64,000 nt of DNA from Davidsoniella eucalypti (lineage: Eukaryota; Ascomycota; Sordariomycetes; Microascales; Ceratocystidaceae): assembly GCA_004009845.1 (NCBI GenBank), contig RMBW01000001.1, forward strand, positions 248,001-312,000, given 5' to 3'. A model generated the notes under the pieces. It was given only the letters and a program-made list of their open reading frames with translations, ran no database searches and was not told the origin of the DNA. Positions 33,843 to 49,500 of the stretch are shown in pieces; position 1 is the stretch's first letter; each line of letters opens with the position of its first letter. A program made the position numbers and the translations under genes.

Positions 33843-34785
33843 TGCGATATGACGCAATTGGTCGCAATATATTATTAAAGTAAACGTAGATAACAAAGAG
33901 AATATATAAAAACGGCAACGGGATAAAGAGAGGACGAAAAAAAAATTATGCACAAGAAAGTGGGTTGTGATCACTGCGAAATCATAGTTTCCCTTTTGAT
34001 GTACGGAAAGAAAGGCACTAATAGCGAGGACCAGAAGTCAGAAGTAGGCGCAATGAAGGCTGGCGATCAAGTTAAGATGATATGCCAGCGCGACTGAGAG
34101 GTTTTGTCTGGCTTTGGGATTCAGAGCAGATAAGCAGAAGCTGGATTCTTGCCGGCCGATATCAGAAGCCTTAAAGCCGATATGGGAAGAGGCGGCGCCG
34201 GTTGGTAATAGTAGCTTTGCAAAATGAATCGAATATATAAAGACGGTAAGCAAAGTTAGAAGCATGGAGAGCTTCCCAAGCTTTGCCAGGTAACTTAACG
34301 ATCATGCTCACGTGAGTACTAGTAAGCTGCCAGGATATAGGGTTAGCTAGGGGTTGCGAAGAGAAGCCCAATCAGGAAGTATATGCCCCACTGAATTCAC
34401 CGCTTTGCGATCAAGACGGCAGAAAAAAAAAAGTTGTTGCTGGGAATTAGAGCGTCTGTTCAGGCAGATCAACTGAACCACACAATAAAAAGAACGACAT
34501 CGACGGACCGACTCAAGGCCCTACGACCTATACGGAGATTACTAGACTAAGCGACAGTCACTTGTCCGAGGCTGTCTATTTGCTATCTATTCTTTGCATA
34601 CTCGTGCATCAATTTTCTGTGAAGCTTCTAGTTCGACAGATATCGTGACCTGCCTACTCAAAGCATGAGCGCTGTTGTCTGAAGTCTAATCTGTGCCTTC
34701 AACTTCTCTTGCGAACTCACCAGAAACGAGACCAAGACTCGACAATCCCCGCCTTTTATCCGACTATACAATCTCATCTAGAGCC
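33843..34785. promoter_or_regulatory. Shared (bidirectional) promoter region
   Basis: 943 bp lie between the starts of the minus-strand orphan and UTP4, which are transcribed away from each other. Both promoters must lie here. No clear TATA box or known operator was recognised. Confidence 0.5.
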
Positions 34786-37510
34786 ATGGATATCCATCGG
34801 TGTCGATTCGTGCGGTTCCCGCCTGGCACCATCAACGCCATTGCCTTCTCACACTCTCGTCCCGACAGCAAGGCCCAAGTCAACAATGCCCGCGCAGCCA
34901 TTGGCCGCGAGAACGGCGATATTGAACTGTGGAACCCGCGCAAGGGCGACTGGCACCAGGAGAAGATCATCCACGGTGGCCGCGACCGGGTCGTTGATAG
35001 TCTTGCCTGGATCACCGGTCCCGATCGCAAGGTCGGCGACTCGACCACAGTAGGCCCCATGCGTCTATTCAGTACTGGCTTCACGTCGACCGTTACCGAG
35101 TGGGATATTGCTGAGGGAAAGCCCCGGGGTAATGCTAGTGGCCCCCACGGAGATATCTGGTGTATGGCCTCTATTTCAGATTCGAATTCGAACAAGGGAA
35201 AACCCGTCACTCCCCGTCTTATTGTTGGCACGGCCAAAGGCGAACTGGCGCTATACTCGGTCATCGAGGACGAACTGCGCTTTGACAAGGTCATTGCCCG
35301 CTCGACCTCCAAGGGCACTAAGATGCTGAGCATCGCTTTCCAGAACCCTCGCACAGCCGTGGTTGGGTGCTCCGACGGCACTATCCGCGTCTACGACATC
35401 ATCAAGGGTCTTCTTCTGCGCAAGATGACACTAGGTTCTGACTTGAACGGTGGTGCCAAGGAGATCATCGTATGGGCAGTCAAATGCCTTCCTAGTGGCG
35501 ACATCGTCTCTGCCGATTCGTCGGGCCAGATCTGCATCTGGGATGGCCGTACGTACACTCAAGCCCAGAGAATTCAGAGTCACGATCAGGATGCCCTCAG
35601 TCTGGCGTGTAGCACCGACGGTAACGTAATTATCAGTGGTGGTATGGACCGTCGCACTATCGTCTACAAGAAGAACTCGGGCAGCAACCGCTGGTCTAGA
35701 ATCTGGGGCCGTAGATACCACGAACATGACGTCAAGACCCTGGCCACGTTTGAGATGGCCGACACCAGTATTGTCCTTGCTGGAGGTAAGTTACCTATTG
35801 GAACTACCATATCTAGACGCCTTGCTAACATCTTCTTTCCACCTAGGCCCCGACGCTACTCCCGTTATCATCCCTCTAAAGGAGGCCGGCATGGAGAACC
35901 ATCGTCGTCTCCCCATGCTTCCGCATCGTGCGCCTCTTCAGAGCGCTCCTGGCACTCGTATCGTCGCCAGTTGGTGGGGCCGGGAGGTCCACATTTGGAC
36001 TATCCAGAAGTCCTTCAGTGATCTACTCTCGGATAAGGCACGTGACGACAAGGACGTGCGCGAGAACTGGAAGCTCCTCAAGAACATCGTGATCAAGGGC
36101 GACAGCAACATCACATCTGCTGCCCTGAGTGCTGACGGCTCTCTGCTAGTTGTCGCTACCAACGACAGCATCAAGGCCTTCAACATAACCTTTACTGCCC
36201 CCCTAAAGCCCTCGTCCTTCCATCTCTCCTCCATCTCTCTGCCCAGTGACATCGCCTCTCTGGGTGCTCACACTATCCAGCTCTCGCCTACTGGCAAGTG
36301 GCTTACCATCATTCAAGGCTGCGACAACGTCTATGTCGTCCCTGTCTCCCGGGGCTCGTCCGAAGATTCTGGCGAGCTTTCTGCAGTGACCATTGGCCCC
36401 AATGTGCAACGGTTGAAGCGTTTCCCCCGTGATCTTGGCAAGTCTGCAGGTCTAAGTGGTCTTGGCCGCTATGATAGAAGCATTTCCCATGCTGTCTTCT
36501 CCGGCGATGGAAACATGCTGGCCACTGCTGATCTGGCTGGCTTTGTCGATACATGGGTCGTCAAGAGCTCACTTCCCGCCGTTGCTCAACAAAACAGTGA
36601 CAAGGAGGCCGAAGAGTCTGGTGATGAAGATGAAGATTCTAGCTCCGACTGGGTTCAGAACCCTCGAGGTGCTTTGTTGCCTAAGCTGGCTGGTGCTCCT
36701 GTCGCTCTATCCTTCTCCAACTACGTTCCATCGCATCCTGAACAGGCCTTCACTGCCCAGGCCGACACTAAGACTGACACTGACGACTACACCCTACTTG
36801 CCGTCACTGTCAACTTCCATGTGACGGCCTTCAACCCGCTCCGTGGCACCCTTACTCGCTGGTCCCGTCGCAACCATCGCAGCGCCCTTCCCCAACAAAT
36901 GCTAGAGACCCGTGATGTAGTCAAGGGTATCACGTGGGAAGGCACCCGTGCCTGGCTCTACGGTATCTCTTTTGTATTCATGCTCGACCTTGGCCAAGAT
37001 CTGGAGCGTCCAGCTGCCAAGTCTGCCAACAACAAGGCCCTCGTAGCAGCCGCTGATGATGCCTCACGTAAGCGTAAGCGCAGCGCCAACGATTCCGGTG
37101 CCGGTGGCAAGATGGCGCGTGGTGCCCTTGGTCCCGTATTGATCAGCAAGCAGACTACGGGTAGCAACACTGTGACTGAGGTGTTCGAGTACGATAGTTA
37201 CCGTAACTCCAGCGCCAAGACGGCGGCAATGGAAATTTCCCGCGGCGACGATGACGATGAAGGCCACAGTGACGCCGAAGATGGCGAGACATCCACGGAG
37301 CTTCAGAAGCGTCGGGCACAGGATTTGCAGCTACAACTGGCAGATGGTGAAGCCCCATCTAAGGCATCGGGCTACACGTTCAAGTACAGACACATTCTCG
37401 GCATGGTTCCTCTCTCTGCTGGAATCGACGGCGGAGTAGAAGTTGCGCTAGTCGAGAGACCTCTCTGGGATGTTGATTTGCCAGCGAGATATGACGATAA
37501 GAGCCGGTAA
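34786..37510 (+). CDS. utp4: UTP4 (Cirhin homolog), WD40 protein of the SSU processome
   Basis: Exons 34786-35785 and 35847-37510 join to 887 residues. The start MDIHRCRFVRFPPGTINA is the family N-terminus; the frame above it has only a non-ATG start. UTP4 is a tandem WD40 protein of the t-UTP (UTP-A) subcomplex. It acts in the nucleolus in transcription and early processing of pre-18S rRNA. WD-like blades are visible, for example IGRENGDIELWNP, SSGQICIWDGRTY and SGGMDRRTIVYKK, and near the exon junction GREVHIWTIQKSF. An acidic insert (EESGDEDEDSSSDW) and a basic stretch (SRKRKRSAND) lie in the second half. The protein ends in YTFKYRHILGMVPL and a short charged tail. The 61-nt intron is canonical. 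Length and ends agree with fungal UTP4. Confidence 0.93.
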
Positions 37511-40500
37511 TCAGCAACCGCAAGAATTTTAGATACTTGTTTGGTCGTTGCTTCCTGTTTCTTTTTTGTTTGTTTAGTTTTTTTTTTGTTTTTCCCGGTG
37601 CACCGAAAACATCACGGCGTTATAGTAGGTTCTAGGTTTGCAAAATATTAGTCCGTTTAGCTGTATAAGTGTGGGTGTGTTGTCTTGCTACGGGGGTCGC
37701 TTGAGTGTATCTATTCTGGGTGTTTGTTCATCTTCATTCATCATTTCTTCTTGCTTTTGAGAAAGTGATCTTGGGCTGCTAAATTCTTTTTGTCTTTTCA
37801 TGTCATATTATCATTTTCTTTCTATTTATCTTCTTTTGTTTTCGGTTCCAAAAAGCTCAAGCATACTGCTCGTGGTCAAACTGGCCTATAGGTTCATAGT
37901 ACCATAGTCGTTTTAATCGATGTCTATACATTTATTCATAGTCTACAAGTAGTATCGAGGCTCACAATGAGGCGTGATGTGTGTCTGTAATACAAGCAAA
38001 AAATCCAAAGTTTGAGACTCATCTAACCCTATGGCATAACCCTGGTTTCACTTATATGAACTTTTATAGCCCAAGGGAGCGATACAACAATATGCAACCT
38101 AATCAAGGCGAACAGAATAGTGCTTTTAGCTTTGGCTTTTCTTCTCAAACACGACGCTCTGAAATCAAACAAAATGTACAGATTAAGACGTAAGCTTCTT
38201 TGCCGTTCGACAAAGTCTGCAACAGCAACCACAAAATAGAAGCTTCCATCCAGCTCAGACCGCCATGTCATTTATGTTTCTGTACTCAAATCACGCACTA
38301 CAGACATATCCAAGAATATATAGATTATATAGATAGACTCAGGTAAATGGCTAGATAAAATCAAGAGAAGGCTCTGAGGAATCGAGATTGTGATTTTGAT
38401 CACGTCGTCACTACATACAACAACGCAATAGGATTTCTGGATGCGCAAGCAAACCCGCTAGCCGGAAGCCTGAACTGACGAAGAGGCGAACCATATATCC
38501 AGTAATGAGCACCTATTCGTACAATGATGCGTCAAACAAGCTGACCAGTACGAGTCACAGTGGTAGCACTAGTCTTGGTTTTTTCAACATATGTTCCCAG
38601 TGTGATACCGCTACAGAACAGTAGATATAGATCTGCAATATCGTGTGGTTTACTCTAAAGCCTTGGGCCACTGTCTTCTTTCGTTTTTACAGATTGCATT
38701 CCAGCTCTTTAAATGCTATCTTTTGTTGCAACTTTGTTGTTCTTTCCTTCGCCCTCTCCAGAAATCGACAAAGAACGAGATCCAGGTAGAAACCGATATC
38801 CATGTCGATCCCATGGCAAGGGACGCTATAGGGATTTTGGATTCGCTACAAGGAACGCGCGTCCCTCTCTGCAAGAGAAACCAGAGCGAACGGCTTGAGC
38901 TTTTTTTGCTACTGTTCGTTTGGGTAGAAAAAGCATATGGAGGGTGTGTGTCTATAAGAGTACAAGTGAAAGGTTGTATCTACAGCAAGAAAAACATGTA
39001 AGAATATGCATGTAAGCCGTAAAATCGGCTATCATGTTGCAGTGTTGCAGCAAAGTTGAAGCCATAAAGCATGTATGTATATCTATAATGTATCTGTTTG
39101 TGTAAATGGTGGATTAGTAGTAGTAGTGAAAAAAAGAAAAAACATCAAGCATGGGGAAAATGCGTATGCCGTGCCATGTTAGATCTGGATCTTCCTTGGT
39201 CTTCTGCCTACCCAAGTCGTCGTGGCCAGCTATGGAGAACATTTAGCGAGCTTTAACTTGCTCGCTAGCTTGTCAGGCTCTTTGGCAGGCTTTTTCACTT
39301 CGATTTTGCCTGCGATGCTCTCTACACTACGAAGACGCTAGAAACTAAAGTCCATCAATTAACTACTAGTATCAGTACTACCACATGGTCGGGAGAACGG
39401 CTTTGGCGAGAGAGGGTTTCCAGGACAGGGAAGGACGGCGAGGGATCTAGGCGAGGAAAAGATGATGAGAAAGAAGGCTGTGTGGTTTAATTTCAAAGCC
39501 CTGCTAGAGTCTTGATGGGCGAGTACATAGTATATTCCATCAAGGCCATTTAGGCCAAGAACAGGACGTACGATGACGAACAAGTCCTTTGATAATCATA
39601 TTAGGCTAGCAAACATAGATCGCCAAAGAGGGCGGACAAGTTCAGACCACGAACAGAAAACTATGAGTCTTCCCCTCAACAATAGCATTACGAGATAAGA
39701 CATGATAAGATGGTTTTTGGCTTCTTCACGAAGAAGTATACTTTTACAGTGCATTCATTAGTTCAAGGCATGAACGATGGAAACAGCAGCCTTCTCAAGG
39801 CCTCAGCGTAAAGTAAAAAGGCACAAACAAGATATAGAGAGGCCAATATTGCAAATGCTATAGGGGCCTTGCAACATGGCCGCACAGCATGTATGTATAT
39901 GTATGCCTTTGTTTTTATATAGCTGAGAGAACAATAGAGACAGGGGGCACTCTGGCGCAGCAACAGCAGCAAAAATACAAATGGTCATGGTAGTATATGT
40001 AATCTGTACTTCAAAACAAAGACTGAGACTAAGAGCTATTGTGGTATGTAGAACAAGTAGTTGGCAAAGCAAACATTGAGCTCGCCCAGCAAGACAATAT
40101 GAGACAGGGACATGTTGCAATTGAATCTAACGATGGGTGCCAAATTGTATATTACTGGTTACTGGTTCCATGAGCGGCGATCCAACCAGAAGAACACCCA
40201 GTCAAGCCATGGAAGGAACAAAGGAGGACATGTTGTTTTTCCAGTTGGTCTTGGCGTACGGCTGTTGGCAGCCCTCATACAGGCTGCGACACAGCTGTTT
40301 ATAGTGGTTTGATACCTTTCTGTCCCAAGCGCCCTTTATACGGCACCACAGCTACCATCGTTATCTATAGACAAGTCCAAGTCCGTCTCACGGTAACAGA
40401 AACTGGAAGAGGACTTCCAAGTATGGGATAGGGCTCCGAATACACATTCTCTTTTTGTCTTCGTAGCCGCTGGATGCCGAGTCTTGGTACGGTCTAGATG

Positions 40501-43500
40501 ATCGCGTAAATTCTTTGATGGAGTTGTATTTAGACAACGGTCACTGCGTTTTCCATATCAGAGCAGGGTCGACAGCATGATTACGATCATCGCAAATCGA
40601 GATTCAGAACATCTCCTTGCTCGCTTCTTCTCTCCGTTTAGAGCAAAGAGAGAAGACACTCGTGGATTTCTTTGTTTGACGGAGTCCTGGACGAGAAAAT
40701 AACATAGAACATACAAGACGTTGTCCACCTGATATGTGAGGATATCAAAACAAGCAAACATGCAACTCCTCGACTGAGACTCAGATTCAGACGTGTCCAT
40801 CTTTTCCAACTTCAGAATGGTCCTATGCTGCAGCGTACTGGGCAGATTTCGGGATGCCCTATAAGCAAACAACTATCAAGATGCTACCTATGAAACGCCG
40901 CAAGGAATCTTTCTCAGAGAAGTCTTGAACAGGGTAGTATGTACAGATGGGATGCAGCGATCGTTGCCTGCTACCAACTGTAATGCTGTTTATTCGTCCT
41001 CCTTCTCCTATAGAGTATTGCAGCTACTGCATGTACTTGGCCAGAATGGATCCACGGGAAGTAAAAATTGCCTTGCAAGTGCGTGCATCACAAACGGGGC
41101 GGGGGCTGTTTTATTGTGTTTTTCTTTTCTTGTTTCCATTTTGTCATGTGGCCACTCGGCCGGAAAAAATAAATAAATTACGGTAAACATTTTACAAGTG
41201 GCGTTTTATGTCTGTATGCTGCAATGTGCCACATACAGTATCTCTCATAGTACATACATTTATACACTTACGGGGTCTCCTCATCCTCGCCAAGTGTTCT
41301 TGGAAGTGAATCTACGTATATCATTCAGGTGCTGCTTTATACCAAGTCGAGGAGGAGACCGTCTTACGAATCACAGTGTCTAAAACGAAAAGAAAAAAAA
41401 CTCCCAAGGCGAGAGTGGTCATCCTCACACAGCCGTAGGATAGAGAAGAAATAGAAGAAGGCAAAATAACCTTGGCGTGTTTTATAGCATGGTAGCATAT
41501 ATGTACACTTCTGCATATACACAATGTACAACCCGTCGATCCAAAGTAGCAAATCAACCGCGGGCAGGTTCGTTATGGCGTAACTCTTTTCTCCTTGCCA
41601 TTTTCCTGCTCGCCTTCTATAACAAAGATATCCATCGCCGCGATCTTGTTTGAGCTACACATAACACATACAGGAGAGCATGGAGCCAGTGTTTGTTGCA
41701 GTCAGTGTCATCGAGTCTAGTTCAGGGCACAGAGAAAGTATACTGTCAATGTTCCGTGCTGCCATTCTCTCTCGTTTTCAGGAGGCTACACGTTTTCTAA
41801 TGTACCCGAGGACAAACTCATATCCCATCCATATTCACAAGTTCATGAGGGAGTAAGGCAAAGTGTCAAAAGGTCTGGCGTGATTCATTCCCTATCTTCG
41901 TAGCCCGCAGACACCAAACAAAGTAACTCGGCTAGCAGATCGAATCCAGCGCAACGTAGGACTAAGGCTAATACTGCTGGTGTTGCTTCTTTGTTGCCCA
42001 TCTTGACAGAGACTATTACCTGGCAATCCTCATGTACGTCGCCTACTTCGGGCGGCATGCTAAGCTCTATATAATATGGGCATCCACTTGAACCATTGCT
42101 CGTGAGTTTGTGCTGTATATATGTAAGCCTAGTTGGAACTATATGTATTTTGTTTGCGATGTTTGTCTGCAGATAAAAGTAGAGGCTAGTTCTAGTTCTA
42201 ATTAGGATTTAGCGACTGAACAAGCACATAACGTACTATATATTCGTCAGGCCAGAGTGAGGTTTGTCCTAGCAAGCTGCACTAAACGAGATTCCAAGGT
42301 TGGCGCTACTGGTGATAGTAGCTGTTTGCTATATGTTTCTTTGGTCCTCTTATATATGTAAACACTGCTACGTGGTACCATGGATACTACGAGTAACTCG
42401 GGCTAGAATCTTGGTTACGGTCCCCTTACTAAGTACATCATTCCCTCATTCCCGACGAGGAGTCGTCAGCTTGAAATACCAGCAAGTTAGGGTTGACTTA
42501 CACAATAATCGGCATTGGTGTACAGAAAGGCATGTTAGCACGAGGTTAATGGGCCCTTTAGCCCTTTTGTCAACTTTCTCCCAGGTAGAAGGGCCAAAAG
42601 GACGAACACATGGCCCTATCTACGGCGGTATACAATCTACAGTACACGGACTGACTAATTGGCTGGCTTGCTTTTTTTCAAGGGCGTACATCACGGGGAT
42701 GGGCTGTAATATACATATCCCAAGACTATATAGAAGCTGAATATGACTTGTGGTAGGGGCTACGGGGGGCGTGATAGAGGAAAAAGACTGGCAGTGCAGT
42801 AGGCGCAGGTCCTTTCGTCTTCTTTTAGATACAGACCTGTGCGCTTTCCAGAAGAGCAAACAGGTCAAAGACAGCCCCAAGGAAAGACAGCCCCAAGGGC
42901 AGCTATATCTCGGAAGACAGAACAGCCGGCGCTTTGTCGAAAACCAACAGCCCAACAAAAGCTGAGCGAGCCAGTAAGGCCGTTATTAGAGCGATAAACG
43001 AGCCCCCTCCCAAGGTGATCGAGGAGCAAAGGCGGCCTGCGAGAGCGAGAGTCGATGTCAAAAGATTGATGCTATATAGCCATGTTCAAGCCGGGATCAC
43101 AAAGTGACCAGGTTTTATTCACCGGACAGCGCACCGGCCGACATGAAAAGCCAAGAAGAGGAACAACAAGAAGATATATAAAAAGTAATATGGATAACAG
43201 ATGGTGAGGCACTGACACGTCTAGATGAGCCGGACAACGATAAGTGCTTGCATACAGATAAATCCAGACAAGCCAATTCGTCCAACGGTGCATTCAGATG
43301 TCCGGCCGACCAGAGACTCTATATGGAGATATCATTATTATGTCGTTTTGTCTATATGAAGTTATAACGGCCTGGTATACAAAGAGTATCATGTCCCGCA
43401 GTAAGTCACGTGCCAGTGAGGTGTCTAGTTTTTGACAAAGTAGGCCAAAATGCGGAGGGCTCCTGTACCTAGTTCTACCGATAAGCCTCCGGTGTAGATG

Positions 43501-46500
43501 CGAAATTACGCTTGCTCTTTCTAACTGTGTGTTTTTCTTTCTGGCCAGGAGAAAGAACGATCTTGTAAGGCAGTTTCCCAATCTTGCAGAGCAGAAAATG
43601 AACCGCAGGTTTCTGTTCCTAAACGAGACAAGAAGCAACTAGACGAAACACGAGGAATAAGAAAATAAGAAACGAACGGGGTGTGCGAATAAGTGGGGCA
43701 CACTAAGAAGCCAACGAATAAGAGCCCGCTATAAAATAATCGAGCAAAAAAATGAATAAAATATATGAAAAAAGAATAGTGCTACGCAACGCGCAAGCTC
43801 CAATCTCTGTCTTGGCGATTCTCTTTGGCAATCTTTGGCAAAGCTGACGCGGCCCTTTCATGGCGATGGCCGGCTCTGTTTCAGTCTTTATTATAGAATT
43901 GTTTATTTTCTTTTTTAGTGTTTTTTTTCCTTCTAACCAAGAGCTACTCTCCTTATCAAAGAAACGGCCTACGTCGTTTGTCAGCATACTTTCGATCTCT
44001 GCCAATTTCTCTTTGGTCTCCCCGCCTAGCGAACAACGTGTTTATTACTCGAATCAACGTAAGCAAACAATCGAATAAAACTGTCCGAATTATATCTCCG
44101 CCGATCAGTGATGCCCTAAGCCAGCAAATAGACAAACAACGGCCTTTGAGAAAAAGCGTAAATAGAGACAGACAAGCACCAAGTATCCTTCTCATACTAT
44201 ACATACATGTATAAACCGTCTAGACTATTCAGGCCAGTACGTGGCTCTAGCGTCCATAGCTCGTTTATAGAAAAAGGAAATCGAGTACAGATGGCCTGGG
44301 ATTTGCATTATCTGGATCTCGTTCTCAATGCTAGTAATCTTGTTATATGATATAGCAACATATTAGGGCATGGACCTGAAGTGTGCATGTGCGGAACTGG
44401 CGACAGCGAGAGAATAACAAATAAAGCATGGTCTTTTACCATTTTGGTTAGACACCGGCATCTTTACTATTTCATTGCCTAGTTGAGCATCTCGGAAGGT
44501 GCTATTAACCTCTGACGACATAAAATGTAAACGGTAGCGGCGGGATATTCATCATAGCCCGCTTTATTATACGGCCCCGGCGGCCCGTTATTTCATCGAT
44601 GCATGTTCGGCATGACTACCGCTGTTACTGCCGTTGTCAACTACTACCATGAAGTCTCTCGGACGTTCTCCCAAAATATACCATACGACCCTATAGGCCT
44701 CTCCAGATACTGCAAGACATCTCCTCGCTTAGTCTGAAGAGAAATCGCACATCTCGACGATAATGCTTGGAGCGGGCCGAACCCGAGCATACAGCATACG
44801 CTCGTCCACCATCTGGGTTCTCTGGCCTCTCAAGATAGCGAGCCGAGTAGAAAAAGCCATTCAAGGGAAGCCTTCCGATTATAATTTTTCAAGGGTAGCA
44901 TTCCTGTGGGAAACAGCCAAACAACATCAATATAAAACAACACACTTAGAGTTATTCGTAGAGTTCATGTGAATAAACAATCAATCGCCTGGTTAAACTT
45001 CATAGAACTGAAAAAGAGGTAGGGTTAACAGCCAAAAGTAATAGTGGGTGCATGATAAGACTAGGGTTTACGTTGGAATATCATTTATTGGAGTGGCCTA
45101 TACACCAGACAATTTGCCGGCAATGTATCTTATAGCACTTCTATATTTCAGATCCCACTCAATTGGGAATGTCAATGGAATTTCAGACGCCTTTCTTCTC
45201 GGCGACAGTTGTTTCCGAAGAGTTCAAACATTCGTTACAGTGAACAGCCACAGTCAGAAGTACTTTGATGGCTAGCACATAATCAATGCACGACACAAAG
45301 TGTCACAAGAAAGTGCCGATATCAAGAAGATATTTAAGTATAAAATGATAAAGGCAAAAAGAGGGAAGCAGAAATGCCCCATGCTTCTTGACTTCATCAT
45401 TGTAGAAAGAATAAAAGAATAAAAGAAAAAAAAAGTTTAATTACACAACGGATCGCTGAACATCCGGACAGTCGGTTGGGTTTTTGTTTGCAGCGAACGA
45501 CTGAGAGTCACATATAAAAACGTTATATCTAGAGACCTTTAGCTCAATTTGTTGCATCATAGCTTTAGCCATGCGAGATACTTGCAAACACTACCAGAAA
45601 GATAAAGTGCAATAAAGCACTGACGACATCCCGCTAGAGTTCAAGGACACACGACTATGTCGTTATATATCGTAGTGAAGACCGTCATTATCTACAAGTT
45701 TGACTGGTCATAGCTAAGGTTGAGTAAGCTATGGCCATCACTACGCACAGCTGGTACCAGGTCCTCTTCCCGAACTAAGGTATGTATATGTTCTATAGCG
45801 GTTGGCCCATTAGTTGATCCGATACAATCCAAAGACAAGATATGTCAAAAGAACCCCCGTGCTTCCTGCCTCCTACCACTCCCCCTCCAAGCCCCCAATG
45901 TCCAGCTTGCTTTCTATCCTTTCCGTATTTCTTTGCTATGGCATATAGAAATGATTCTTAAAATAACAAGTCAGTTCTCAAATCCACCCTAATTCCGGCA
46001 TTTGTGCGGGGAGCAAGAGGCTCAACAAAAAAGAAAAGTAATAATAATAGTAATAATAATAACAACATTGGCTGAACCATTGGACTTGGGCCTTAAGAAG
46101 TCTTGTGCACAGCAAGTTATTTTACCCTACATTGTTGTTGTGAGTTTTTCTTTTACAGGCCGTTCTTCTACAGGCTGGTTCATACACAATACCATTGTCT
46201 TCTTCTTAAGCTCTTTCTCTTTCTTAGTTTAAGACGCCGATCGTACGGCCACGCCTGGTTGCGCCTCGTTTTATGATGTCGTGTATGATGGGGGGGTACA
46301 CAATAGATATGCTTGGCAGACCTTCTAACAACTGTAAAATCAGGGAGGCACATTTTTGTCAGGTGTTTTCGTTAGTTAAATCGTTAGTATTATTCGGAAC
46401 CGGCCGCAGTTCAAGTATCATCGACAAGGCTTACGAAAGAACCAACAGTACTATGCCATCTTAACTTAAGCTCAAGAGGTCCCATGGTTTCTGGTTTTAC

Positions 46501-49500
46501 TTTCATTATGCGAATAGACAAGAGTTAGGGATAATTTAATTACAATTCAATGCATAATGACAAATCATGGCTACTGATGTATATACAGATGTATACATAT
46601 GTATAAAAAGCAATATTAAAGAAATAAACACATTGTCAAAATCATCGACGTTGCAGTCTGAATATTCATAGGCATAGCAGTATACGCCGTTTTCATCCCT
46701 AGTACCGTTGTAGTGGAAAGTAGACCACGATGATGGCGAGCGTTGCCCCTCGTAGGTTGAAGTGGCGGGATGTTCTCCGCGTTCTTTTTATTATATCCTA
46801 CTAGCAGCTAAACAGATAGGACAGCACACAAGGAAAGGCTAACAAGGATGTTCTTCCCGAAGACAAGAATAATATGAAGGAAAGACAAACTTGTAAAAGT
46901 CGTACGTACTACACCTGAATCTGAGTTGAAAAGGGAAGAAGAATTCGATTGAAGGCTTGGACTCATGTTTTGGTGACGCCATACATAGTGAGGAATGATA
47001 CAGAAGAAAAAATAAAACAAAAAAAGACTCGAACTCTCTTCATTATTCCTATAACCTTACATGGACGAGGATCATCTTGGGATGAAAATTGAGTATGTTC
47101 CCTCCCCCCTTCTTCCGTCGGCCCTGATAGTAGGATGAGAAACAAGACGGAAAGATTGAGGCTTTAGTGATATTTGAAGCTTCTAAATAAACTACCTGAG
47201 AGTCCGATGTTTCAAAGATTTGTTTTATTTAATAAGAAAATGAGTGACAAAAAGACTTGGCATCACCGTATACTTTTTACTGTTGTGCAAATTAACACAA
47301 TGGCACATTTTTGACGTGATGCAGTACCGATCACATCAATCACATTTTAGACAAAGGATTGGTAGTGTGTAAAATCATTGGTATCAAACAGTAGGGTTGC
47401 TATACAGCTAGGGTTCGCATGATATTCTGTCGCTCTTTTCTGGCTTGCTTGTTTAATCGAAAATTTTAATTTTCTGATTTCCAGCGGGGGGGCAGCATAG
47501 TTAATGTGGGAGGGAAACATTGGGTCATCTTGAGTTTACTAAGCGAGCGCACAGGCGTTTTGTTTAGCGCTACTTTCCCTGTAACTCTGCTACTTATGCA
47601 ACCCTATCTTATCAATAACAGACAGAATAGAGCTAAACGGGATTTTTGCTGCACTACTAAAACGGGAATCATTGAAAACGAAAAGACAAAGAGGGAGACT
47701 TGCCATGGGCCATTGCGGAAGTGACTTGCAGTAATTGAAAGACTGCTGGGTATGATAACCCTCTGGATGCTACGCTATAATGAATAGAGTGTATTTATAT
47801 AATAGTACAATGTGAGGGTCATAATAGACAATTAGAAAGAAATGAGGTAAAAAGATTGAAAGTAAACCCTTTAACAAATACTCGGGCTTCGACTAAGGCA
47901 ACTATTCTTCAGGGTTACAGATGACGAGAAGATCGGGTTAGTTGTAAATCGAGCCATTGTTTTGCTAGGCGGAGTAAAATTTTGGAAGCGGGCTGTGTTA
48001 AAACAGGAACAGGAACAGCCTCGTCATCGCCTCTTCTGATGGTGCCTACATATGCCTATTTTTCTCTTCATGTATTATTTACAGTACAAGGGAAAAGAAA
48101 GGCAGCAGGGCAAGAAAAAAAAGGCAGAAAAAAGGCAGAAAAAAAACAAGAGCCTGAAAAAGAATTGCCAAAGAAAAGACTTGCGCCGAAAGGCTTCTAG
48201 CGCCCTGTGGATTTACAACTAGGCAGCTGTGTTCCTGGCTTTAGGCCAGGGGGCCACTAAAAAAGGCTGCTCCACGATCTGTCCACTACTGAAGGCTAGT
48301 GCATAATATACGATTTTGTCTAGTGGACATAAACTTGATGCGCTTAATCTGATTTTGAGCTGGCCTCTTTTTCTTGCGTAGTTATCATTCCACTAAATCC
48401 AGCCAAAAGTTCAATATTTAATCCAAAATAGCCGAAAAACCAGGGTTGAAGCGCACATCACATATCGTCAGTTTATTCTTAATTTTTCTGCATAAGTCGA
48501 CAATCTGAAAAAGTGTAATTAGAGTTTGTGCACGCACTTTTGAACATATTTTTTCTTGCTGTTCTTGAAGATCAAGAAGAAACGAAAAAAAGGAGCTGGG
48601 GGAAGCAATAAAGAAAATCGGTTAGAACAACATAAGATATGTAGACGAGGGGCCTTTTGGCATCGCTTTTGAATAAGCAAGTTGGCTCTGCTCTTATTGG
48701 ACTAGGGGTTTAACCGGAAGAGGCTTCTTCTTATGGAACAGTCGGCCGGCTGTCGAATCTCGCGATGCTGGGTCTGTCATTTATTGTTTTCTTAGTAAGA
48801 AATTGTGTCGAGATACATATATTCGATATCGGTAGGGATTATCAGAAGAAAAGAACGCCGAGTCTTTGCTCTCTAGTAGATCGACAAAGACGCCATTGAC
48901 GTACTTCAGAATAACTTTGTGCGTTATGATCGTTCTTCCGTTTCTGGCTAACGAAGACAACAAAAAGAGGCACTTGGACTTTGTTCTTGCGCCCACTGCC
49001 ATGATTCTTGTTTGTGTTTGTGAATATGAAAATGGGATATTAAGAATGAGGAAAGTGAGTAAGTGCACACCTGGTCTAGACTGAGTTGACTTGACATCAT
49101 GTTCATGACAGGCATGTTAGGTATATAGTAGTGAATTGGCTATTATCCTTATCACACGGCGGAGTATTGCCTGCCGTTGACTTGGACCTTCGTTTTGGCT
49201 GGCCCTACCTTTTGGTCCGTAGCCAGAAACGACATACAAACCATCTCGATCAGCAGCAAGCTTGGCTGGCCTAGCAAACAACCCGAGATATACTGGAAGC
49301 TTGAGCCAGCGAGAGTAGAAGAGCTGAATGCGCTGTCATAGATGGGCTGTACAGAAGAACAACACGCCTACAAGGGAACACATACGACTGAGAAAACAAC
49401 ATACACAACATATTTGCTTCTAAGCCCGCTCTAGAGCCCCGACAAATAAACAACAACTGACAGTTGACGATGCCGCACTAAGCAAGCAGAACGCATCACC

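Noticed and set aside
42300..42740. 146-codon plus-strand frame in the gene-poor interval
   Set aside because: No conserved pattern, mixed composition, and no matching exons on either side.
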